From assembly GCF_004116725.1 (NCBI RefSeq), contig NZ_PDKG01000003.1, forward strand, positions 234,495 through 298,494: a stretch of DNA of 64,000 bases, written 5' to 3'. This DNA comes from Arcobacter sp. CECT 8986 (GTDB lineage: Bacteria > Campylobacterota > Campylobacteria > Campylobacterales > Arcobacteraceae). The position numbers and the translations under genes are program-made. Of the stretch, positions 43,341-53,033 are shown one piece after another; position 1 is the stretch's first letter, and each line of letters begins with the position of its first letter. The notes beneath the pieces are model-generated. The model was not told the DNA's origin and ran no database searches. It saw only the letters and a program-made list of their open reading frames with translations.

Positions 43341-43399
43341 ATAGGCATTAGGGAATACAACTACGAGTGAGAAGCAAGTTAATATTGCCTAATGCCTAT
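43341..43399 (-). promoter_or_regulatory. Perfect 12-bp hairpin in the rplK leader
   Basis: ATAGGCATTAGG and CCTAATGCCTAT are separated by 35 bases in the 102-base gap between nusG and rplK. There is no T-run, so it is more likely an mRNA processing or L11/L1 leader element than a terminator. Confidence 0.55.
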
Positions 43400-43411
43400 A
43401 AATTATAATTA

Positions 43412-43939
43412 TTAAATTACTCTTTCTACTTGAGTATATGATATTTCAACTGGTGTATTTCTACCAAAAATAGAAACATTAAGTTTTAAAATACCAGAAC
43501 TCATATCAAAATCTTCTACAACACCATTAAAGTTTGCAAAAGGTCCTTCGTTAATTCTAACCATTTCACCTTCGTCAAATGATACTTTTGGTTTTGCAGC
43601 AGATCTATTATTTACTTTTTCTAAAATAAGATTAATATCTTTGTCTGCTAATGGTGTTGGTTTTTTAGATTCACCAATAAATCTACCAACTTTAGGCATT
43701 GATTGGATTCTGTGCCATAAAGCTGTATCCAAATCAATTTTTGCAAATGCATATGCTGGATAAAGTGGTCTTTCAACTATTACTTTTTTATTTTTTTTAA
43801 TTTCTATTAAATCTTCTGTTGGAACAAGAACTTCTGCTATACTATCTGTTCCCATCTCATCAGCAAGTTTTTCTAATGCTCTTTTAACTGTTAATTCACT
43901 TCCTGAGTGAGTCTGTATTGCGTACCATTTATGTGCCAT
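43412..43939 (-). CDS. nusG: Transcription factor NusG
   Basis: This 175-residue protein has the NGN domain (AHKWYAIQTHSGSELTVKRALEKL, RPLYPAYAFAKID, MPKVGRFIG) followed by a KOW domain (DEGEMVRINEGPFANFNGVVEDFD). It lies after secE, in the usual context. Confidence 0.98.
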   Translation of the reverse strand: MAHKWYAIQTHSGSELTVKRALEKLADEMGTDSIAEVLVPTEDLIEIKKNKKVIVERPLYPAYAFAKIDLDTALWHRIQSMPKVGRFIGESKKPTPLADKDINLILEKVNNRSAAKPKVSFDEGEMVRINEGPFANFNGVVEDFDMSSGILKLNVSIFGRNTPVEISYTQVERVI

Positions 43940-43947
43940 AATTATCC

Positions 43948-44130
43948 TTAATTCATTACTGAAGATATACTTAAAGACATAACTGTATCAATTAATGCTA
44001 AAAACAATGTAATAACAGTAACAACTACAAAAACTGATAAGAACGCAGTTCTAATTTGTTCTTTGATAGGGAATATAACTTTAAAAAGTTCTTCTTTAGC
44101 ATTTTTATAATAAGTTTTGAATTTATTCAC
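43948..44130 (-). CDS. secE: Preprotein translocase subunit SecE
   Basis: This 60-residue protein has the SecE core KNAKEELFKVIFPIKEQIRTAFLSVFVVVTVITLFLALIDTVMSLSI with one C-terminal membrane helix. The start is GTG at 44130 after GGAG. It is the short SecE form. Confidence 0.92.
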   Translation of the reverse strand: MNKFKTYYKNAKEELFKVIFPIKEQIRTAFLSVFVVVTVITLFLALIDTVMSLSISSVMN

Positions 44131-44216
44131 AAGTGACTCCAGTATGTAATTAAGCTTATAAATTTTTTTTAAAAAAAGTAAGACACTGTTTTTAAAAAAA
44201 ACTTATTAAATGTAAA

Positions 44217-44292
44217 TGGCAGGCCAGGAGGGACTCGAACCCCCAACCATCGGATTTGGAATCCGGCGCTCTACCATTGGAGCTACTGACCT
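44217..44292 (-). tRNA. tRNA-Trp (anticodon CCA)
   Basis: The cloverleaf folds with a seven-bp acceptor stem AGGTCAG/CTGGCCT (one G-U), anticodon loop ATTCCAAAT with CCA, T-loop GGTTCGAGTCC, discriminator G and an encoded CCA. It sits between rpmG and secE, a frequent position in Campylobacterota. Confidence 0.95.
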
Positions 44293-44318
44293 GTAGGTAA
44301 ATGGGTCAAGTTAAAGTA

Positions 44319-44486
44319 CTAAGACTTTAACTTAACTTCTTTATGAATTGTATGTTTTTTTAATCTTGGACTATATTTTTTAACCTGAAACTTTTCACTG
44401 TGAGTTTTAGGGTTTTTCCAAGTAGTGTAGTTAATATCACCACACTCCTCGCATTTTAATCCAATTTTGATTCTATCTGCTGCCAT
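44319..44486 (-). CDS. rpmG: 50S ribosomal protein L33
   Basis: This 55-residue protein, encoded between tuf and tRNA-Trp, was read directly from the minus strand. It begins [20 protein letters not shown], contains [24 protein letters not shown] and ends VKLKS. One CxxC pair (CEEC) is present. The start ATG is at 44486, 11 bases after tuf. Confidence 0.95.
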   Translation of the reverse strand: MAADRIKIGLKCEECGDINYTTWKNPKTHSEKFQVKKYSPRLKKHTIHKEVKLKS

Positions 44487-44496
44487 AAATCAATCC

Positions 44497-45705
44497 TTAC
44501 TCGATGATTTCTGCAACAACTCCAGCACCTACAGTTCTACCACCTTCTCTAATAGCAAACTTAGTACCTTTTTCTAGAGCAATTGGAGCAACTAATTCAA
44601 CTGTCATTTCTACGTTATCACCAGGCATAACCATTTCTACACCTTCTGGTAAAGAAACTGAACCAGTAACGTCTGTTGTTCTTACATAAAATTGTGGTCT
44701 ATAACCGCTGAAGAATGGAGTATGTCTACCACCCTCTTCTTTAGAAAGGATATAAACTTCACCTCTGAATTTTGTATGTGGAGTAATTGTTCCTGGTTTA
44801 ATAAGAACTTGTCCTCTTTCTACATCTTCTTTTTTGATACCTCTTAATAAAACACCGCAGTTATCACCAGCTTCACCTTGATCCATTTCTTTTCTAAACA
44901 TCTCAATACCAGTTACAGTAGTTTTTTGAGTATCTCTCATACCTACGATTTCAATTTCTTCTGCTAATTTGATAGTACCTTTTTCGATTCTACCAGTTAC
45001 AACAGTTCCTCTTCCTGGGATAGAGAAAACGTCTTCTACAGGCATTAAGAAAGCTTGATCAACATCTCTTTCTGGAGTTGGAATATAAGTATCTACTTCA
45101 TTCATTAATGCAATGATTTTTTCTCCCCATGGTCCAATTTCACCAGCTTTAGCTTCTTCTAATGCTTGGAAAGCAGATCCAGCTATGATAGGAGTATCAT
45201 CACCTGGGAAATCATAATCAGATAATAATTCTCTAATTTCCATCTCAACTAATTCTAACATTTCTTCTTTATCTTCTTCGTCTAGTTGATCTTCTTTGTT
45301 CATAAATACAACGATATATGGAACACCAACTTGTTTAGATAATAAGATATGCTCTCTTGTTTGTGCCATTGGTCCATCTGTAGCAGCAATAACTAAGATT
45401 GCTCCATCCATTTGTGCAGCACCAGTAATCATATTTTTAACGTAGTCTGCGTGACCTGGACAATCCACGTGAGCGTAGTGTCTAGTTTCTGTTTCGTACT
45501 CAATGTGAGAAGTAGCAATAGTAATACCTCTATCTCTTTCTTCTGGAGCATTATCGATTTGATCGTAATCCATAAGTTGAGCACTACCTTTAACTGCTAA
45601 TACTGCAGAAATTGCAGCTGTTAAAGTAGTTTTACCGTGGTCAACGTGACCAATTGTACCAATGTTAACATGTGGCTTGCTTCGTTCGAACTTTTCTTTT
45701 GCCAT
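44497..45705 (-). CDS. tuf: Elongation factor Tu
   Basis: This 402-residue GTPase has the P-loop [10 protein letters not shown], switch region [29 protein letters not shown], and NKEDQLDEE. It is preceded by four tRNA genes and two strong hairpins, and followed by rpmG. The start follows AAGGGGAATTTCA. Confidence 0.99.
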   Translation of the reverse strand: MAKEKFERSKPHVNIGTIGHVDHGKTTLTAAISAVLAVKGSAQLMDYDQIDNAPEERDRGITIATSHIEYETETRHYAHVDCPGHADYVKNMITGAAQMDGAILVIAATDGPMAQTREHILLSKQVGVPYIVVFMNKEDQLDEEDKEEMLELVEMEIRELLSDYDFPGDDTPIIAGSAFQALEEAKAGEIGPWGEKIIALMNEVDTYIPTPERDVDQAFLMPVEDVFSIPGRGTVVTGRIEKGTIKLAEEIEIVGMRDTQKTTVTGIEMFRKEMDQGEAGDNCGVLLRGIKKEDVERGQVLIKPGTITPHTKFRGEVYILSKEEGGRHTPFFSGYRPQFYVRTTDVTGSVSLPEGVEMVMPGDNVEMTVELVAPIALEKGTKFAIREGGRTVGAGVVAEIIE

Positions 45706-45734
45706 TGAAATTCCCCTTAAAGATTTTAAAAATT

Positions 45735-45777
45735 CCCTCTGAGTAGATAAGCCATTATAGCTTCTCTATTCAGAGGG
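45735..45777 (-). promoter_or_regulatory. Long hairpin upstream of tuf containing TATAAT
   Basis: CCCTCTGA pairs with TCAGAGGG and the stem continues to 18 bp with one mismatch and one G-U, with a 7-base loop. On the minus strand it is followed by ATTTTT, so it could terminate the tRNA transcript or attenuate tuf. The loop side also contains TATAAT (45754-45759), a possible tuf -10 box 49 bases upstream of the start codon. Confidence 0.6.
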
Positions 45778-45794
45778 TTTTAATATTATTATCG

Positions 45795-45849
45795 CATACA
45801 GCTTAAGAATTGTACCTAAATTCGCCAAGCAAAATTCTTAAGCTGTATG
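45795..45849 (-). repeat. Perfect 17-bp inverted repeat in the tRNA-tuf spacer
   Basis: CATACAGCTTAAGAATT at 45795-45811 and its exact complement at 45833-45849 enclose 21 bases. No T-run follows on the minus strand. It lies between tRNA-Gly and the next hairpin before tuf, and could be a processing site separating the tRNAs from the tuf mRNA. Confidence 0.7.
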
Positions 45850-45959
45850 AATTTTAAATTCGTATTATATCAAATAAATTATTACAGGGAGATTACATAA
45901 ATATCAGAGTTATATACATGTGCTTATAACTCAGCTCCCAGTATCAATAAATAATTAAA

Positions 45960-46036
<77 letters not shown>

Positions 46037-46047
46037 AATCATTTGCG

Positions 46048-46132
46048 TGGTGGTGAGAGAAGGATTTGAACCTTCGAAGCCATAGGCGGGAGATTTACAG
46101 TCTCCTGGATTTGACCACTCTCCAACCTCACC
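46048..46132 (-). tRNA. tRNA-Tyr (anticodon GTA)
   Basis: This 85-base tRNA has the long variable arm of tRNA-Tyr. The acceptor stem is GGTGAGG/TCTCACC, the anticodon GTA lies in GACTGTAAATC, and ACCA is encoded. Confidence 0.95.
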
Positions 46133-46195
46133 GTTGAAAATTATTAATCTGGTCAAGCGCTGATCTTTTAAAGACTACGCACGACAATAAAAAAA

Positions 46196-46272
46196 TGGAG
46201 CTGGTGAAGGGATTTGAACCCCCGACCTGCTGATTACAAATCAGCTGCTCTAGCCAACTGAGCTACACCAGC
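46196..46272 (-). tRNA. tRNA-Thr (anticodon TGT)
   Basis: The acceptor stem GCTGGTG/CACCAGC is perfect, the anticodon stem GCTGA/TCAGC encloses TTTGTAA with anticodon TGT, and CCA is encoded. Confidence 0.95.
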
Positions 46273-46286
46273 GTCCGTAAATTTAG

Positions 46287-46362
46287 TGGTGGCGCGGGGC
46301 AGAATCGAACTGCCGACACAAGGATTTTCAGTCCTTTGCTCTACCGACTGAGCTACCGAGCC
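46287..46362 (-). tRNA. tRNA-Phe (anticodon GAA)
   Basis: The anticodon GAA lies in ACTGAAAATC and the T-loop reads GTTCGATTC; discriminator A and CCA are encoded. The acceptor stem GGCTCGG/CCGCGCC carries one T-C mismatch at the fourth pair (46359 against 46294). It is the first tRNA of the tuf unit. Confidence 0.92.
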
Positions 46363-46400
46363 ATTTCCTAAATTGGAGTGAAATTATACACATAACATTA

Positions 46401-47561
46401 TTAATTTAAGCTTAAACTACTTATTAATTCTTTAAATTCGTTTCCTCTTTGTGCATATGAAGAGAACTGATCAAGTGATGCAGCAGCAGGTGAAAGCATT
46501 GCAATCCCCATTTTATCAAGGTTTATATCTATATTTATCACTGCATCTTTTAAATATTTTAAATTGTAACATTTAATATTATACTCATTACATAATGACT
46601 CTAATTTATCACTATTTGTACCTATCGCATATATATCTACATTATAGTCATTTAAAAATTCAAATAGCGGATTTAAATTTGCACCTTTATCATCTCCACC
46701 TAATATTAGATGTATTTTTCTATCTTTATATGGTACTAAAGCATTTATTGTCGCATCTACATTTGTAGCTTTACTATCATTTATCCATAATCTATTATTT
46801 TTATCTAAAACTTCTTCAACTTTATGAGCATCAACTTTAAATGAATTTATTTTCTCATAATCTATTTCATCAAATATAATCTTTTTAGCTGCTATTGCAA
46901 GTATTGCATCAATTAAAAAAGGTTCTTTGAAATTAATTTTACTTTTATCTATACCAAACTCTTTACATAAATCATCACTACTATTATATGTTATTAGTTT
47001 TGCATTTGTTTTATAGTTTTCATATTTTTTAGGAACAATTGCAATCTCACCCTCTTTCATAAAATCAAGAGGTTTTAATTTTGCTAGTTCATACTCTTTA
47101 AAACTGTTATGCCATGTAATATGATCTTCACTTATTGGTAATAATATATATAAGTTAGGTTTTGCAATATTTGTATAGTGCAAAGTAAATGATGAAGTTT
47201 CTAAAATCCATATTTTAGAAGTTTTATCCAATTTAGATATAGGTGTTCCTATATTTCCTCCACATACACTATTATACTCTTCTAATAAATGTTGTGTCAT
47301 TTGTGTTGTAGTTGTTTTTCCATTTGTTCCACTAATCCAAATTGAAAAAGGCATAGTTGATGCAAAATAATCATAATCACTCATCAAATTTTTTGCATTT
47401 TTAACCATATTATTAAATGGAGGAATTCCAGGACTTACTATTGTTACCTCATCACTATTTAAATCATAATCTTTAAAATTAGAATCATCATATAATTCTA
47501 CATCTTCTAATGTATCTTTTAAAGCTTGTGCAGTTAAACCTTTTCCTAATACTCTTATCAT
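46401..47561 (-). CDS. murD: UDP-N-acetylmuramoylalanine-D-glutamate ligase
   Basis: This 386-residue Mur ligase has the ATP-binding GTNGKTTTTQM, LETSSFTL, WINDSKATNVDA and HLILGGDDKGA. It adds D-glutamate to the peptidoglycan precursor. It overlaps the mraY stop by one base (TAATG). It is shorter than the typical 430-450 residues, mainly at the N-terminus. Confidence 0.95.
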   Translation of the reverse strand: MIRVLGKGLTAQALKDTLEDVELYDDSNFKDYDLNSDEVTIVSPGIPPFNNMVKNAKNLMSDYDYFASTMPFSIWISGTNGKTTTTQMTQHLLEEYNSVCGGNIGTPISKLDKTSKIWILETSSFTLHYTNIAKPNLYILLPISEDHITWHNSFKEYELAKLKPLDFMKEGEIAIVPKKYENYKTNAKLITYNSSDDLCKEFGIDKSKINFKEPFLIDAILAIAAKKIIFDEIDYEKINSFKVDAHKVEEVLDKNNRLWINDSKATNVDATINALVPYKDRKIHLILGGDDKGANLNPLFEFLNDYNVDIYAIGTNSDKLESLCNEYNIKCYNLKYLKDAVINIDINLDKMGIAMLSPAAASLDQFSSYAQRGNEFKELISSLSLN

Positions 47562-48622
47562 TATCTTACCTTTAAACTCATTAGTGCAATTAAATTAGTC
47601 ATAAAAGCTATAATCCAAAATCTTACTATGATTTTGTTTTCTTTCCAACCTTTTTTCTCAAAGTGGTGATGAATTGGCGCCATTAAGAAAACTCTTTTTT
47701 GTCTTAACTTATATGAACCTACTTGTAATATAACTGATACTGTTTCAAGTACAAAAATAAATCCTACTAATATAAGTAGTATTTCAGATTTTCCTACAAT
47801 TGCCATATATCCCATAAAAGCACCAATTGGTAAACTTCCACTATCTCCCATAAAAATTTGTGCAGGATGTGAATTGAACCACAAAAATGCTATTAAAGAA
47901 CCAATAAAAGATGCACCAAGAATTGCAAGTTCCCCACTTAATTTGATATTTGGTAATAATAAGTAAGAAGATAGTATTGCATGCCCACTAAGATAGATAA
48001 TAATAGATAGTGTACAAAAAGCCATAACGGAAGGAACAGTTGCAAGTCCATCTAATCCATCAGTTAAATTCACAGCATTAGATGCAGCAACAATAACTAC
48101 AACCCAAAAGATTGTAATGAAAAAGCCTATATCAAATATAGGCAACTTATAAAAAGGTGTATATAGTTCAGTTGTATGCCCATAAAAATACAAAACAGAT
48201 ACAACTATCACTGCTGATATAATCTGAAGTAAAAGTTTCATTCTAGCAGTTAATCCTGCATCATTTTTATGATTAGCTATTTTAGAAAAATCATCTTTTA
48301 TACCTATTAAACTAAATAATGCTAACGTCATTAATCCACCAACAACATAAAAATTATTTAATTTAATTGTTAAAATAGATGCAACAATAGATGAAAATAC
48401 AAATACAACTCCACCCATAGTTGGAGTACCTACTTTTACTTTGTGACTTTCTGGTGCTAATTCATAAATTGGTTGTGATGCTTTTTTATTTTTAGCCCAT
48501 CTAATAAATTTTGGCATTAAATACATTGTAAGAAAGAATGAGATAAAAAAACCAATACCAGCACGTACTGAAATATATTGAAATATATTGATATCAAGGT
48601 GTCTATAAAACCAGTAAAACAA
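47561..48622 (-). CDS. mraY: Phospho-N-acetylmuramoyl-pentapeptide transferase
   Basis: This 353-residue membrane enzyme starts with TTG at 48622 ([14 protein letters not shown]), preceded by AAGG. The MraY motifs are present: [41 protein letters not shown] and [12 protein letters not shown]. It makes lipid I. The TTG start fits the conserved N-terminus of the family. Confidence 0.95.
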   Translation of the reverse strand: MFYWFYRHLDINIFQYISVRAGIGFFISFFLTMYLMPKFIRWAKNKKASQPIYELAPESHKVKVGTPTMGGVVFVFSSIVASILTIKLNNFYVVGGLMTLALFSLIGIKDDFSKIANHKNDAGLTARMKLLLQIISAVIVVSVLYFYGHTTELYTPFYKLPIFDIGFFITIFWVVVIVAASNAVNLTDGLDGLATVPSVMAFCTLSIIIYLSGHAILSSYLLLPNIKLSGELAILGASFIGSLIAFLWFNSHPAQIFMGDSGSLPIGAFMGYMAIVGKSEILLILVGFIFVLETVSVILQVGSYKLRQKRVFLMAPIHHHFEKKGWKENKIIVRFWIIAFMTNLIALMSLKVR

Positions 48623-48717
48623 ATTTAAACCTTAGTTTGGATATAATCGTGCGATTATATTATAAATTACCAAATATTTAAATAAAATTTTTATTGGAAA
48701 ACAAAAAGGTTAAAAAA

Positions 48718-50193
48718 ATGGTAGAAAAAACTGTTTTAGTTATAACAGATGGGATAGGATACAATAGCTCAAATAATTATAATGCATTTGCAAATGCAAA
48801 TACTCCTACTTATGATTATTTATTCAAAGAAGTTCCTCACTCATTAATTCACACATATGGAAGTTATGTAGGACTACCTGATGGACAGATGGGAAACAGT
48901 GAAGTTGGCCATATGACTATTGGTAGTGGTAGAGTTTTATATCAAGATTTAGTAAAAATAAATCTTGCAATAAAAGAAGGTACATTAAAAGAGAATGAAG
49001 TATTATTAAATACTGTTTCAAACTCAAATAGAATTCATTTAATTGGATTAATAAGTGATGGTGGGGTTCATTCACATATTAGTCATGTAATTGCAATGGC
49101 AAAAATATGTGAATCAATGAACAAAGAAGTTTTTATTCACGTAATAACAGATGGAAGAGATGTTGCTCCGGATTGTGCAAAAAAATATATAGAACAACTA
49201 TTACAAATATGCAACGATAATATTAGCATTGCAACTATTAGTGGTAGATATTATGCAATGGATAGAGATAATAGATGGGATAGAGTTGAAAAAGCTTATA
49301 ATAGTATAACAAATGCAGAGAACAGAACTGATTTAGATATTTTAAACTATATTGACAACTCTTACAAAAATGAAATATTTGATGAATTTATAGAACCAGC
49401 TGCATTTGAAGCTTATAATGGAATAGAAGATAATGATGGTATTATTTTTTGTAACTTTAGAAGTGATAGAATGAGAGAACTATCTTCAACTTATGTTATT
49501 GATAATTTTGTAGAATTTGAAACTAAAAAGCTTGAATTAAATATTGCAACAATGACAGAGTATGATAAAGCTGTTCCTCTTCCTGTACTATTTCCAAAAC
49601 AAACACCAAAAAATACACTTGCAGAAGTAATTGCAAAAAATGATTTATCACAACTACATACAGCAGAAACTGAAAAATATGCGCATGTTACATTTTTCTT
49701 TAATGGAGGAGTTGAAGAACCAGTTGAAAATGAAACAAGAGTTTTAATTCCTTCACCTGATGTAGCAACATATGATTTAAAACCAGAGATGAGTGCTCCA
49801 GAAGTTGGATATATTGTAAGAAAAGCAATGGATAATGAAGAAGATTTTATCGTTGTTAATTTTGCAAATGGAGATATGGTTGGACACACTGGTGATTATG
49901 ATGCAGCTATAAAAGCTGTTGAAGCTGTTGATAATGAACTAGGTCAAATTATAGAAAAAGTAAAAGAGAGAGGTTATAACCTTATTCTTACAAGTGACCA
50001 TGGAAATTGTGAAGAGATGAAAGATGAAAATGGGAAAGTATTAACAAACCACACAGTAGGTGATGTATATTGTTTTATACTTTCTAAAAAAGTATCTGAA
50101 GTAAAAGATGGAGCATTAAATAATATTGCACCAACAGTATTGAAACTGATGAATGTTGAAATTCCTTCAGAGATGGATGAACCATTAATTTAG
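48718..50193 (+). CDS. gpmI: 2,3-bisphosphoglycerate-independent phosphoglycerate mutase
   Basis: The start is ATG at 48718 after AAAGG; an upstream in-frame TTG at 48694 is rejected. The 491-residue protein has ITDGIGYNSS with the first metal Asp, GQMGNSEVGHMTIGSGR with the catalytic serine, and LTSDHGNCEEM. It belongs to glycolysis and gluconeogenesis. Confidence 0.95.
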   Translation: MVEKTVLVITDGIGYNSSNNYNAFANANTPTYDYLFKEVPHSLIHTYGSYVGLPDGQMGNSEVGHMTIGSGRVLYQDLVKINLAIKEGTLKENEVLLNTVSNSNRIHLIGLISDGGVHSHISHVIAMAKICESMNKEVFIHVITDGRDVAPDCAKKYIEQLLQICNDNISIATISGRYYAMDRDNRWDRVEKAYNSITNAENRTDLDILNYIDNSYKNEIFDEFIEPAAFEAYNGIEDNDGIIFCNFRSDRMRELSSTYVIDNFVEFETKKLELNIATMTEYDKAVPLPVLFPKQTPKNTLAEVIAKNDLSQLHTAETEKYAHVTFFFNGGVEEPVENETRVLIPSPDVATYDLKPEMSAPEVGYIVRKAMDNEEDFIVVNFANGDMVGHTGDYDAAIKAVEAVDNELGQIIEKVKERGYNLILTSDHGNCEEMKDENGKVLTNHTVGDVYCFILSKKVSEVKDGALNNIAPTVLKLMNVEIPSEMDEPLI

Positions 50194-50202
50194 TAATCTA
50201 AT

Positions 50203-50904
50203 ATGTCTAATAGTGTAATAATAGAAAAACTAAAAATTGATTTAAAAAATGGCAACAATTTAGTTGACATTAATTTTACAATTACTACTTCTACTGCAAT
50301 TATAGGAGAGAGTGGAAGTGGTAAGTCTTTAACATTAAAAGCGCTATTAGATTTATTGCCTAATGATTTAAATAAATATATCAATATTAATTCTAATTTT
50401 AATCTAACAAAAGATGAAATAGGACTAATTCCTCAAAATCCTTTTACTTCTTTATCTCCAATGACAAAAATCAAAGACCAATTTTTTTGTAAAAAAGAAA
50501 AAAAGATTGAAATGTTAAATAAAGTAGGTTTAGATGAATGGGTATTAAATAGATTTCCTACTCAATTAAGTGGAGGACAATTACAAAGAGTTGTAATTGC
50601 TATTACATTAAGTAAAGATTTAAAACTTTTACTATTAGATGAACCAACAACAGCATTAGATGAAATTAATAAAAATAATATTACAAAACTGATAAAAGAT
50701 TTAGTAGATGAATTAAATATATTAATTTTATATGTTACTCATGATATTGAATCAATAGTTGATGTATGTAAGAATATAATCATTATAAAAAAAGGTAAGA
50801 TTATCGAAGAGGGAAAAACTAAAAATATTTTAAATAGTCCTCAAAATGACTATACAAAAATATTAATAGAATCAAATTTCAAAAATAGAAAATTTAGGGA
50901 GTAA
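50203..50904 (+). CDS. ABC transporter ATP-binding protein (dipeptide/nickel type)
   Basis: This 233-residue ATPase has Walker A GESGSGKS, the Q-loop LIPQNPFTSLSP, signature LSGGQLQRV, Walker B LLLLDEPTTALD and H-loop VTHD. It is closest in style to Opp/Dpp/Nik ATPases. No permease or second ATPase is near, and it is wedged between gpmI (9 bases) and PBP1A (1 base). It may serve a transporter elsewhere; the substrate is unknown. Confidence 0.85.
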   Translation: MSNSVIIEKLKIDLKNGNNLVDINFTITTSTAIIGESGSGKSLTLKALLDLLPNDLNKYININSNFNLTKDEIGLIPQNPFTSLSPMTKIKDQFFCKKEKKIEMLNKVGLDEWVLNRFPTQLSGGQLQRVVIAITLSKDLKLLLLDEPTTALDEINKNNITKLIKDLVDELNILILYVTHDIESIVDVCKNIIIIKKGKIIEEGKTKNILNSPQNDYTKILIESNFKNRKFRE

Positions 50905-50905
50905 T

Positions 50906-52912
50906 ATGAAATACATATTAGGATTTTTTACTATTATAGCATTAGCAGTTTTAGGTTGGTTACTCTACTTATACTCAACAATTAGATTTGAATTAGATAA
51001 GGTTGTTGATTATAAACCAAGACTAACTACACAATTTTTTGATAAAAATGGTAAATTAATTGCAAATACTTTCTCTAAAGAGAATAGATTATATGTAAAA
51101 TATGAGAATATTCCACCAAGAGTAATAGAAGCATTAGTTGCAATTGAAGATACACAATTTTTTGAACATAATGGAATAAATCCTGATGCAATTAGTAGAG
51201 CTATTATAAAAGATATTAAAGCTGGTTCTTTAGTTGAAGGTGCAAGTACATTAACACAACAACTTATAAAAACTCTTATTCTAACAAGAGAAAAAAAATT
51301 AACAAGAAAAATAAAAGAAGCCCTACTTTCTTTAAGATTAGAAACAATCTTAACAAAAGAAGAGATACTTGAAAGATATTTGAATCAAGTATATTTTGGA
51401 CATGGATATTATGGTATTAAAACTGCTGCACTAGGATATTTCAAAAAGAATTTATATGAATTGAATTTAAAAGAAATTGCAATGCTTGTTGGTTTACCAA
51501 GAGCTCCAAGTTTTTATGACCCTACTAGAAATTTAAACTTTGCACTTGCAAGAGGAAATCAAGTTATAAAAAGAATGAATACATTAGGTTGGATTAATAA
51601 AACAGAATATGAAGACTCAATGAAATATGTTCCAAAAGTTTATGACCAAACATTAACACAAAACAAAGCACCTTATATTATTGATTATGTAACTAAAATA
51701 CTTAGTGAAGATATAAAAGATTTAAAAACAGGTGGTTATAAAATAAATCTTACTGTTGATTTAGATGCACAAAGAATTGCAAAAGAAGGTTTAGACTTAG
51801 CATATAAAAAGATATTAAAAAGAGATGAATACTTTAAAAATCTAAATAAAAAAAGAGGTATTGAAAAAGAGTATGATGAAGATGGAAATGAACTAGACCC
51901 AGATAGATTCATAAAAACTCTTAATGGTGCACTAATTTCTATTGAATCAGATAGTGGTAAGATTTTATCTTTAGTTGGAGGAGTTGATTATAAACAATCA
52001 AATTTTAATAGAGTTATTCAAAGTAAAAGACAACCAGGTTCAGCAATCAAACCTTTTATATATCTAACTGCATTAGACTTAGGTTACTCTCCTGCTTCAC
52101 AACTTACAGATATTAGTAGAACATATGAATATGATACAAAAGATTCTGATGAAAAGAAAAAATGGCAACCTAGAAATTATAGTGGTAAATATAAAGGATT
52201 AATGCCTTTAAGAGAAGCACTTGTTCACTCAAGAAATCTTGCAACAATAAATCTTGTTACAGATATAGGGATTGATGTTGTTTATAATAATCTTCAAAGA
52301 TTTGGTTTCAGTGATAATATGCCATATGACTTATCTATCACTTTAGGTTCTTTTGCAATTTCGCCAATTGATTTATCAGAAGAGTACTCTATTATTTCAA
52401 ATAATGGAGTAAAAGTTAAACCTTATATTATTGATTCTATTACAAATAGAAATGGAAGTGTTATAAACTTTGAACCACAAACAAAAATTATAACTGATGA
52501 GAATCAAGCATTTTTAATGAAAGATATTTTACATGACGTTGTAAAAAGAGGTACAGGTAGAATGGCTCAAGTTAAAAATATAGACATTGCAGGTAAAACA
52601 GGAACAACTAATAAAAATGTTGATGCATGGTTTTGTGGTTTTTCTCCATCTATTCAAACAATTGTATGGTTTGGAAATGATGACAATAAACCTATGAGAA
52701 AAACAGAAACAGGTGGACGTTCTGCTGGTCCAGCATTTGCATACTATTATAAAAACTATTTAAAATTACACCCTGAATTAAAAAGAGAATTTGATATTCC
52801 TTCTGGTGTAAAAAGTGCAAATATAAATGGTAAAAAAGAGTACTATACAAATACTTCTAAGTTACCAATTGATGCATTAAATGTTCCAAAAGAGAATCAA
52901 ATAGAGTTTTAA
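50906..52912 (+). CDS. mrcA: Penicillin-binding protein 1A, bifunctional
   Basis: This 668-residue class A PBP has an N-terminal membrane helix, a GT51 glycosyltransferase domain (AIEDTQFFEHNGINPDAISRA, EGASTLTQQLIKTLILT), then a transpeptidase domain. The active site is GSAIKPF (S-x-x-K), with SRN and AGKTGTTNKNVDAWFCG. It polymerises and cross-links peptidoglycan in the periplasm. Confidence 0.95.
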   Translation: MKYILGFFTIIALAVLGWLLYLYSTIRFELDKVVDYKPRLTTQFFDKNGKLIANTFSKENRLYVKYENIPPRVIEALVAIEDTQFFEHNGINPDAISRAIIKDIKAGSLVEGASTLTQQLIKTLILTREKKLTRKIKEALLSLRLETILTKEEILERYLNQVYFGHGYYGIKTAALGYFKKNLYELNLKEIAMLVGLPRAPSFYDPTRNLNFALARGNQVIKRMNTLGWINKTEYEDSMKYVPKVYDQTLTQNKAPYIIDYVTKILSEDIKDLKTGGYKINLTVDLDAQRIAKEGLDLAYKKILKRDEYFKNLNKKRGIEKEYDEDGNELDPDRFIKTLNGALISIESDSGKILSLVGGVDYKQSNFNRVIQSKRQPGSAIKPFIYLTALDLGYSPASQLTDISRTYEYDTKDSDEKKKWQPRNYSGKYKGLMPLREALVHSRNLATINLVTDIGIDVVYNNLQRFGFSDNMPYDLSITLGSFAISPIDLSEEYSIISNNGVKVKPYIIDSITNRNGSVINFEPQTKIITDENQAFLMKDILHDVVKRGTGRMAQVKNIDIAGKTGTTNKNVDAWFCGFSPSIQTIVWFGNDDNKPMRKTETGGRSAGPAFAYYYKNYLKLHPELKREFDIPSGVKSANINGKKEYYTNTSKLPIDALNVPKENQIEF

Positions 52913-52967
52913 TAAATCTCTATTTGATGAAATTAAATAACATTATAATTTCATTATATATAAAATA

Positions 52968-53006
52968 AAAAAAGGAGCTAAGAGAAAAACTCTTAACCCC
53001 TTTTTT
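52968..53006. terminator. Bidirectional terminator between PBP1A and glnA
   Basis: TAAGAG and CTCTTA form the inner stem, extended by paired GG/CC and A6/T6 arms, with AAAAA as loop. It lies between convergent genes and works on either strand. Confidence 0.8.
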
Positions 53007-53033
53007 ATTGCCTGAAATAAATAATATTTTATA

